From Chamaecyparis obtusa (Eukaryota > Streptophyta > Pinopsida > Cupressales > Cupressaceae), in assembly GCA_027943335.1 (NCBI GenBank), contig BSBK01008836.1:558001-622000 (forward strand): 64,000 bases of DNA, read 5' to 3'. The position numbers and the translations under genes were made by a program. Below the pieces are notes generated by a model. It was not told the DNA's origin and did no database searches. It was given only the letters and a program-made list of their open reading frames with translations. The first letter of the stretch is position 1, and every line of letters starts with the position of its first letter. Shown here piece by piece: positions 56,083 to 64,000 of this stretch.

Positions 56083-58175
56083 TGTTGGAAATTTGGCTAA
56101 GTAGGATATCATAATGTTGTCATTATGGAAACATATACTCAAGATTAAGACAAATGCATGATTGGAGGAAAAATAGCCAATTACACTTTTTAGCCTGAAT
56201 GGACACTAAACTCTACATTTTGAAATTTTTTTTTAGATTCAGATGTATATTGTGTTTAAACCGTTTGAAATCAGAAGATGAAGTAAATTAGAGTCTTTTA
56301 GGATTTTCTATCTAGATTCTAAATATATTTTTTATTTTTATTTTTGAATTTATTTGAATGGTTTTTTCTTTCTCCCATGAAAACTGGTATGTTGCTTAAA
56401 ATGCCATTTTCTAAGAGTACATTGTTTTCGTGGAGCATAACTTTTTTTTTTTCTAAAATAGATATCAAGTGCTTCTTTCAAATTTAGTTTTTTAACTTCC
56501 ATATGGAGGGAATGAAATTGGTTTGATGATATTATCATGATTATTTCATATTTTATTAACTTTTGAAGTTGACTAAACTGTAATTTTGACATACATTGAC
56601 TACATAGCTTATAACTTGTCGTGTATTTGTCCAATTTCATTTTTTTTGATAGAAAGAGAACTTCAATATCTAGGGCATTGATATTTTTAAATTTTTTTTT
56701 CTCTCATTTAGTATTTTTCCATAAGCATCAAACATAAAGGTAGACATATGGTGAAATATCTATGTTTACTAAAACTAAAAATACAAAGTCATAATAAAAT
56801 TAATACATATTAACATTATAATCATTGGAAATATTTTTCTTAGTAGTACCTTACAACATAGATAAGTTTTTCAAATGGATTCATTTGATCTACCAAAAGA
56901 TAAAGTCAAAGTGATTTTTTGTCAGTATTTTAGTAGGTGCGAAGGAGACTCTATTATAGGCATGAATGAGGAGTATTGATGTTATATCAATGTTTTTATA
57001 TCTAAGAGGCTTTGAGATAACCATTTGTAATTAATTCCTTCAAATGGAACCTCTCAAGGATTAAATCATCATATTTTATTAAAAATGTGTTATTTCAGCA
57101 AAAATCAGCATGTCTAAAAAAGTGTAACCCACTATTGTGGGGTCACCCTATGAGCGCACTTAAAAGTTGTCTAAGTATAACAATGATTACCAGTTTTCAT
57201 AGAGACAGTTTTGATTAGTGATGCTCACAGAAGAAAGTTCAGAGCATGCGCACTTGAACATAGATTAATTTATGTATATCAAAGCTACATCTAAGAGCAC
57301 AGGTCTGTACAACATGTACAGAAGAAGATATTAATGTTTTACAAAGACAGTGTTGAGCCGACCATAACAGAGTAGGAGATATAATATGATTATATTGAGT
57401 TAAGGGATTATTTTGTTTATCAAAATAATGACTTAACTAATTAGGGGTGACATCCTAGATGTTAACCCTAAGACATCATATAATGAATTTATATTTTGAG
57501 GAGAGTATAATGTATTGTAAGCTGATAGGAAGTTATTTTGCAATAGTTTGTATATAAGTAAGAATAATGTAATGCAAAGTAGTATATATTATGATGAAAT
57601 TGTAAGAAGTTGATATATGATGCAAAATTGTATGTTGTAAGAATAAAAGAAGAAAGTATTTCATATCAGAGCGAAGAGGCTACAAAGCTAGATCAAAATA
57701 ATAAAGTTATTCGACAATAGTAAAAGGTTTTTGTATCTTACCTTTGTATCTGAAGCTATCATTGTATATTACATGTTTGGGTAGTGAGCTCATCTTGAAA
57801 ACATCTTGTTCTGTAATAGAAACTCTTAATAGGGTTGAGGCTTCTAATAAGGCCTAAAGTCCTTTAACCAGGACAAAGACACTATATGTATGCAACAGAC
57901 TCCTAACAGGGTCAACATCCTTAACCATATACTTTTGATTAGTGGATCAGTTGTGGGTATCATCCCCACTAGGGTTTTCCCTTGCCTAGGGTTTCCTCAA
58001 GAACAAACATGGTGTTATGAGTTCATTCATTTTATTGTTATGCTTGTTATTTAGTTTACTTAGTTTAGTTTCTTATGTAAGGTACAAGTTAATTTCTTAT
58101 ATCCATAATTGGGCAAAAGTAAAAGTTTGTGAAATATTGATTCATCCCCCCTCTGAGTATTTCCTATTTCTAACA
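56083..58175 (+). repeat. NA-2 3' LTR (enlarged by an insertion)
   Basis: Starts TGTTGGAAATTTGG and ends CTAACA. It is 2,093 bp against about 1,122 bp for the 5' copy. The difference is an insertion of almost 1 kb near 56170-57153. The R/U5 motif is at about 57974-57996. Target duplication CATAC follows. Confidence 0.88.
56170..57153. mobile_element. Inverted-repeat insertion (MITE-like) in the NA-2 3' LTR
   Basis: This stretch is absent from the 5' LTR. Near its ends are inverted repeats TTACACTTTTTAG (56181-56193) and CTAAAAAAGTGTAA (57114-57127), complementary except for one extra base. Outer limits and target duplication are not clear. No transposase reading. A 96-codon minus-strand ORF (56640-56350) has no known domain. 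It is probably a non-autonomous DNA transposon, but the class is unknown. Confidence 0.55.
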
Positions 58176-59312
58176 CATACATCATCAAATTATACAAAAA
58201 AACATGTCTCATCAGATGGGTCTAGATAGAAAAAATTACCTCTTTTTTTTTCTCCACTTCCAATTAGTTCACCTGTGGTATCAAATATCTTAGCCTTTTT
58301 GTGATGGAATTAAACTCGGTAACCAGAACTGTTTAAATGTGCAACACTCAACAAGTTATAGTTAAGTATTTTAACCCAATAATAATCATCACATCTAATC
58401 TTATCAGTCAATCTTATTGATCATTTTCCTTTCACAAGACATGGTGCATCATTACCAAACTTGACACTGCTACCTTTGTAATGATTTAAGATTTCAAACT
58501 TACTTTTATCACCAGTCATATTATGTGAGCAACCACTATCAATTATCCATTTATCACATTTAGTTACATATGAAATAAGTGTAGTTTTCTTATCTTCATT
58601 AGAATCATCTTTGATAGCAATATAAACAACTTCTACATCATGATCATCAGATTCATTGTCAGTTTCTTCTTCAACAATATAACAAGATTTCTTACCTTTG
58701 TCCTTGTAGTCCTTATACCTTCTATAGTTTCCGTCATCCCTTTTGTCTTTGTATGTACTTTCTTTTCTTTCATCCTTGTCATTCTTGTTAGGACATCTTA
58801 CTGCAATATGGACAACTTTGTTACATGAGAAATAGATTATAGGAAGTTTACCTTTGAATTTTCCTTTTCCTCTCAGTAGTCTTCTAGCCATTAGTGCCTC
58901 AAGATCATCATTAGAGGTGTCACTGTCACTATTCACACATTTTTCTTTTCCTTTCTTAGACTTTTGAAGAGCCAATTGATATTCAAATGCAGATTCAATA
59001 TTATGAGTAGTGAAATTATCAAAATTTGACAATTCAAAAGTAGTAAGTCTACCAACTAGACCTTCCAAAGTTAAGTTGTTACCAGGATCACATCTTAGTT
59101 CTTGTATTGTAGAAACTCTAATAGCATAAATAGGAAGTAGGGTTCTCAATACCTTGCTAATAACAATTTCATCATCAATATTTCCATTAGCTCCTTTAAT
59201 AGAATTCACAAGCTCTTTAAATCGACTACAATATTGTACAAAAGTCTCACCTTATAATATTCTCATTTCATCAAACTTACCTCTTAAGCTTTCAGATTTG
59301 GCTCTTATTACA
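58176..59312 (-). pseudogene. Copia C fragment: gag C-terminus, protease, start of pre-integrase
   Basis: Minus-strand reading 59209-58421 is open for 262 codons: NIDDEIVISKVLRTLLPIYA, ATIQEL-type Gag core, YFSCNKVVHIAVRC (knuckle with Tyr for the first Cys and Val for Gly), and a lysine-rich stretch. Protease [20 protein letters not shown] follows, then FGNDAPCLVKGK and a stop at 58421. Decayed sequence down to 58176 matches copia A (LIGSGE, FFYLDPSDETC). The left part joins 43335 across NA-2; the right part is cut by the 1.9-kb insertion. Confidence 0.87.
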
Positions 59313-61224
59313 TGTAACACCCTGCCAGGGAACCCAAAAGAAACTAACCTAGAACATAATACTAAGTTTGGTGAACAATTTTTTTTTTCTAAAGTTTACA
59401 TATAAGATAAACATTCACATGAAAGCATTAACCATTAACTCACATAACACACATCGTAAACATAGGTTACAAATCTAATGGGTCCCATGACGTAGAATTA
59501 CTTACTAACATAACTCATTTAATAACGTCAACAAAAGATTCCATAAATTAAATACAACAATTACATCATAAAAATTACATTCCAATGAACATCCATGAAT
59601 CCTAATAAACATACATCCACTACACATGTCACAGGGTATGTAGTAATCACTCTAACATCTAAATTACAATATCCAGATTAGGTATCACATGCGATACTCT
59701 AATACAAGATTTACAATAATAGAATATAAGTAAAGAACACCAATGAAGAAGTAACATAAGGAATCCAACTGCAAAGACACCATCAAGCACTGGTACTAGG
59801 ATGTCGAAACTCTAATGGTAAATATCACTATCACCTATCCATGTAGAACCACAAAGGCCTACCCCACCGTGCTGAGGAGATAACATCGAACCCCAATCGG
59901 ATAGTCAAAACAAATCAGGATACACCACTAGGCAAGGAAATCTTGAAAGCTTACTAACTCAAGGTCAACAAGTAAAGTGATATATATGACTCACTAATCC
60001 AGAGGCTATTGACACATGTAGGATAACTAGACTATGTGTAGGAAGGTGTCATCATGTATGTCTAATCCTCGAGTCTCATCCTGGTAATCTCTTTGGATCC
60101 CGACACTCAAGTGACCATACATAGTATCAATGACTTCTCATATTGACAAAGGCACTAACTATGCCAGAACACACACCTCAATAGGCGGCAAGCATAATCT
60201 CATCCTCCATCCCAGTATGTACTAGCACTCGAGCATGGGTGAGAAAACTCATCTTATTAGGTTCATTTTAATATCTCTCAGTGTTATTTTAGGTTATCAC
60301 TTGATTACAACTTACAATAAGTGATCCTAGTAGCCACTTGTGGGCCCCAACGCTTATTGCCAGCCACCCCCTAACACATATCTAGGTAAACTACCCTAGG
60401 CTCATAGATCTCTCCTAGATCAAACACAGGTAAAATCATATAGTCACACATCCAGAATCATCATAGAAATCAGGATTGACTACAAAAGAATAATCACTAA
60501 AAATATAGTACAACATGAGCCTACAAGGTCAAATGGAATATAAATAATTCACACTCATGTCAAACATAAGAAACAACATGAACCTAAAGATAATTCCCAA
60601 GACTCTGTCTCTCCTAGGTCATCTAGCACCCATAAAACTAATAAACCCAACAACTAGGAAAGATAAAACCATATTGTAGAAAATAGCCAATTTCAGTATA
60701 AAATGATGCATGTACAGATATAAAACAAACTCATATGCGCAAAGTTAAATATAAATCCAAACTGATCTCATAATTGCAAATGCATCAAAGGTAAAACTAT
60801 ACACCTGATACTTTATACCTAGGTTAAATTAAATGTCTATATCACAAGTGGTTCACTTAACTTAACCTGATCTATTGGCAAAAATAATTAATTCATTAGA
60901 TAGAAATACCAAAACATTTAATAATTAAAGTTCACCAGACTATTAATAAAAGCAATGGATAATTTTATCTAAAAACCCTAACAAACTCAACCATATTTTT
61001 TTAATCAAAGTTGCATAAAAATTATTAATACAAAATTCCCAATATTAATTAACCAACAATATCAATTAATATTAATTGAATAACAACTACCAAAATAAAT
61101 TACCTTTACCTAATAAAACCTATTGATAAAAATTATTATTGTCTTGTCTAGTTTTTAAATCATTATATTTTATGTTATAAAAAAAAAACTGAATTGACAC
61201 TTCATAAGTGTCGAATGGCAATTT
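59313..61224. mobile_element. Unclassified 1.9-kb insertion in copia C gag
   Basis: Flanked by an 8-bp direct repeat TTATTACA (59305-59312 and 61225-61232); removing one copy and the insert restores the gag reading (GGDTN / VIRAKSE). The left end TGTAACACCCTGCCAGGG looks like a gypsy LTR start, but the right end GGCAATTTT does not mirror it. A hairpin GACACTTCATAAGTGTC lies at 61196-61212, twelve bases from the right end. No ORF of 60 codons. It could be a truncated solo LTR or an unfamiliar non-autonomous element. Confidence 0.6.
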
Positions 61225-61589
61225 TTATTACATTTGTGTCTCCACCATAGATAGTTGTCTGTGTGTCCCACATTTGCTTTGTAGTGGTATAGTCCTTTAT
61301 GTCTTCAAATTTAGGATAACTTAGGGCTGATGCAATCTCCAACATTTCCTGATTGTGTTTTTTCTTTTCTTCATCTATTGGGTTGTCAAAGGTGTTGGTA
61401 CTGGTATGTAGTCATTTTCCATAATATTTTTTTGCATCTCCAATTCTAGCTAGGTATAACTTCATCAAACTTTGCCATGCAAGAAAGTTCTCTTTGTTCA
61501 GCTTTGGTACCTCCTTTTTGTACATCTTGATCTTTAGCTCCAAGTACCTTCATACTTTTCCTTACAAGCACCACAAATCTGATACCAAT
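61225..61589 (-). pseudogene. Copia C fragment: gag N-terminus and primer site
   Basis: Minus-strand start MYKKEVPKLNKENFLAW at 61525, then LEIASALSYPKFEDIKD and TTIYGGDTN up to the insertion, with stops near codon 38 and elsewhere. On the minus strand TGGTATCAGAT (61587-61577) is the initiator-Met primer site, two bases after the LTR end. Gag continues at 59312. Confidence 0.83.
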
Positions 61590-61832
61590 TTTTAGAATGA
61601 TTTTAGAATAAATGAGAGGGGGGGGGGGAGGGTGAATCAGTTATTCTTAGGTCTAGATATACTAATTTAACTTTTAAACACTTCAACTAGCTTAGATCTA
61701 CTCAACAATCCACTCGGTCTCTATAACATATAATCAGTAACAAAAAATTGCAGTCCACTATCCAAAAGTAATCAATTTGTAGAATATAAAACACTTAACA
61801 CATTTTGCACAAGTATGACACTAGGATTTAAC
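61590..61832 (-). repeat. Copia C 5' LTR, terminal 243 bases
   Basis: Matches the end of the copia A LTR (TTATATTCTACAATTTGATT-like and AGAGACCGAGTGGAT words, a CCCTCCCC run, and an end ATCATTCTAAAA where A has CTAACA). Cut at 61832 by copia D, with TTAAC (61828-61832) as the likely duplicated target. The rest of the LTR lies beyond the window. Confidence 0.8.
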
Positions 61833-63130
61833 TGTTGGAGATTTTCTAGCCAGCCAGAGTGCTGACTGTATGTTTGTCATTGATGACAACATATAATAAG
61901 CAACATGCGTGGAAGCCTGATGGAGAGAGATATGAGTATATGTTTCCTAGATATGTTATCAACATGATATCATAGACGTAGAGGTTGATTTGTAGTGAAG
62001 ACAACAATACAATAGTTTGTATCGGTGAGTGTTCCTGACAGGTCCCAGGAAGAGTTTTGTATGTGATTTATAGTATGGTTGTAATGAAGCCTTTCACATT
62101 TATATTTATGTTTTAGACATATGTATGATGCTATGTTCATGGACATAGAGTCAGATATGTAGTACATGTTGAGTTATGAAGTCTCCAGTTGACAGTCATA
62201 GTTTCCTGAGTTTATCTGGCAGAGTCGACATTGCTTTTATTATTATAGTAGTTGCGCCTATTAGTTTGATATGCGTGCTTTGATTATTATTTGGAGAAGA
62301 GTTAAGAATTTTTGGCTAAGAGTGCATGACGTAATTCAGCATTAGAAGAAAGTATCAGTTGATTTGGTGGAGCCAACAATGTGAAGCAATGTGTCTACTC
62401 ATATTGAGTTGGGCGGTCCTAATTTGTGTTGCATGCTTAGTAGAGCCGAATGGGATGTTATTGGAGAGTTATATTATTTCTCTAATATGATTTCAAGATG
62501 GTTCTAATAGGCCAACTTGATTATGTCATTTAGAGGAAATATATTTATAGGAAGTTATTTGTGATTGCTAAGTATGGTAGATAGTTGAAAGATAAGAGTA
62601 GAGCAGAAGGTGCGAAGTGTTGAGCCATCAAAAGAAGGTCTATGTGACAAAGTATAGAGTATATGCTATTCATTGGAACTGATCAAGACAAAAGGTCTAC
62701 ACACAATTCACCAAGATCTAGATATAGTGTGTATTTGTTAAATAGAGGGTTGCAACCTTCACCCCTTTGAGCAGTGTGCTCCTAAATAGTGTGTCCTCAA
62801 CCCTAATAGGGTTAATTGTAAAAGACTCCTAATAGGGTCTGACCCTTGACTAGGTCATTGTACTTAATACATTGTAAAGATCAACTCCTAATAGGGTTGT
62901 AAGATCTTCTAACAGGGATCATAATAATCTAGTGTAGTTTATAGTGGGTGCTAATTCCCATTGGGGTTTTTACCTATTTGGGTTTCCCCGTAACCAAAAT
63001 TATGGTGTTAAGTGTTCTCATATTGTGTTTATGCTTAATGTTCTTCTATACTTAATTGGATAAAGAATTGAATCTTGTAGATAATTGATTCACCCCCCCT
63101 CTCAGTTATCTCTTAGGAATATTCATAACA
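61833..63130 (+). repeat. Copia D 5' LTR
   Basis: 1,298 bp, TGTTGGAGATTTTC...AATATTCATAACA. TATA-like ATATTTATAGG at about 62530-62541. R/U5 contains several CCTAATAGGGTT / CTAACAGGGAT words (62800-62930) and GGTTTTTACCTATTTGGGTT at 62965-62984. Ends two bases before the primer site. Confidence 0.87.
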
Positions 63131-63132
63131 AT

Positions 63133-63144
63133 TGGTATCAGAGC
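63133..63144 (+). promoter_or_regulatory. Copia D primer binding site (initiator-Met tRNA)
   Basis: TGGTATCAGAGC lies two bases after the LTR end ATAACA. Confidence 0.92.
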
Positions 63145-63187
63145 CAAGTGCCTTGGAGAGAAAGTTTAACAGCTTGAGGTTGATCAG

Positions 63188-64000
63188 ATGGCATTATTTA
63201 GAAAAGAAAGTCGTAAGTTTGATGGATAGAACTATCTAGATTGGAAGAACAAAATGATGACACATTTGTAGTGCATTACCTTTGAGATTTTTGAAGTAGC
63301 TACCAAAGAAGTTTAGATTCCTTGTCTAGCAGATCTTGCAAAGGAAGATGCAACTCTTAAGTAGAAGGAGATGTTCACTCAAAATGGTATTGCATAAGAA
63401 GCCCTCATTAGCGCATTGTCTGACAGTGAGTTTTTAGAGATCAAGAAAGTTGATAAAGCCTACAAGATATGGAAGTATCTAGAAGACATGTTTGAAGGAG
63501 ATGTCCAAGCCAAGAATGCACATAGAAAGACATGGAAGAAAAAGTACAATAAATTGGAGATGCTACCTGAAAATTAGAGCCTACAATCAAAGGATTAATG
63601 AAGCAGTTGTAGGAATAAAAAATAATGGTGGAGAGATCTTGGAAGAAGACATAATGGATAAGTTGATGACTACTTTGACATATGAATATGAGAGCAAGAT
63701 AAAGATCCTAGATGAGACTATGCAATTTTAAAAAGACTTCAAAAGAGAGACCTTAATCAACAAGATTTCAGGTTTTGAGATATCAAGCTTGAAGATAGAG
63801 CCTAAAAGTGAGATAACCTTCAAAGATTCAGTCCATGGTAAGAAATCCTTGAACACTTCTAGTAATTTTGATGATGATGATGAAGAGAAAGAACTAGATT
63901 ATTTCATTGCTTTGATTTCTAAGAAAGAAAGGAAAGGAAAAGGAAAATATGAAGGTCAATTACCATTCTGAAAATTCTTTTCATGTAACAAGATTGGTCA
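63188..64000 (+). pseudogene. Copia D gag (broken, runs off the window)
   Basis: Start MALFRKESRKFDG at 63188. Gag-like motifs: WKNKMMTHL, EALISALSDSEFLEIKK, AYKIWKYLEDMFEGDVQAKN. Stops at 63227-63229, 63269-63271 and later sit where Trp or Gln codons are expected. After a frameshift near 63570 the reading continues NQRINEAVVGIKNNGGEIL, IKILDETMQF, an acidic stretch, and FFSCNKIGH at the window edge, the start of a knuckle with Phe for the first Cys. Confidence 0.82.

Larger units (their letters stand above)
43341..58175 (+). mobile_element. NA-2: non-autonomous LTR retrotransposon, second member of the gag + ORF2 family
   Basis: 5' LTR 43341-44358 + 51198-51301 (split by gypsy G); 3' LTR 56083-58175, itself enlarged by an insertion. 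Target duplication CATAC. Primer site TGGTATCAAAGC, Gag at 51373-52632, ORF2 at 53047-55714, PPT 56071-56082. No protease, integrase, RT or RNase H reading is found. Gene order and several protein motifs match NA-1, although the two LTR sequences differ, so they are related but distinct families. Confidence 0.85.
61833..64000 (+). mobile_element. Copia D: 5' end of another copia-type element (continues past the window)
   Basis: A 5' LTR (61833-63130), an initiator-Met primer site and a broken gag. It is inserted in the 5' LTR of copia C. The remainder and the second target duplication lie to the right of the window. Confidence 0.85.

Noticed and set aside
56350..56640. 96-codon minus-strand ORF as a transposase fragment
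   Set aside because: No recognisable catalytic pattern, and it lies wholly within the non-autonomous inverted-repeat insertion; kept only as a note there.
61590..61640. Run of G residues as a possible structural (G-quadruplex) element
   Set aside because: It is the antisense of the C-rich stretch just before the LTR end that all copia LTRs here share (CCCCCTCTCAG); a homopolymer expansion is enough to explain it.

Overview
This window is a block of plant repeat DNA. It looks like land-plant nuclear DNA from a large, retrotransposon-rich genome. The evidence is Ty1/copia elements primed by initiator-Met tRNA, a Tat-type Ty3/gypsy element with two RNase H domains, AT-rich sequence and no recognisable host gene. 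A gymnosperm is plausible, but that is only a guess from the style of the repeats. I see no rRNA, tRNA, CRISPR array or intact single-copy gene.

Layout. The oldest layer is a minus-strand copia element (C). It survives in four pieces: 33505-33924, 42407-43340, 58176-59312 and 61225-61832. Each break holds a later insertion. (i) Copia A (+, about 2904-33504) is badly decayed. A solo LTR sits in its pol (6587-7309). In its 3' LTR sits a non-autonomous element NA-1 (-, 9943-33475), whose own 5' LTR was later split by a 15.2-kb Tat gypsy (+, 17633-32816). (ii) Copia B (+, 33930-42406) is nearly intact, and its 5' LTR holds a gypsy-type solo LTR (34429-35760). (iii) A second non-autonomous element, NA-2 (+, 43341-58175), has its 5' LTR split by a deleted gypsy 'G' (-, 44359-51192) and its 3' LTR split by an inverted-repeat element. 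(iv) An unclassified 1.9-kb insertion lies at 59313-61224. (v) Copia D (+, 61833 to beyond the window) lies in C's 5' LTR. The first 2.9 kb is the 3' end of another gypsy-like element. Most of these insertions have 5-bp target duplications that can be read directly.

Most interesting content. NA-1 and NA-2 have copia-style LTRs and primer sites but no protease, integrase or reverse transcriptase. Each encodes a Gag with a coiled coil and four or five zinc knuckles. Each also carries a second long ORF (about 890-1,210 codons) of unknown function that is recognisably conserved between the two although both copies are broken. In NA-1 this ORF has its own TATA box and leader. This is the best candidate for an undescribed system here: a pol-less LTR retrotransposon family carrying a conserved non-pol gene, presumably mobilised by neighbouring copia elements.

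Other cross-element signals are a duplicated polypurine tract in four elements, a shared R/U5 motif in most copia-type LTRs, an array of palindromic ACCGAG/CTCGGT units in the copia B LTR, and a copia Gag knuckle whose first cysteine is an aromatic residue. G-patch domains follow protease in both gypsy elements. All coordinates were read by eye, and domain edges are approximate.
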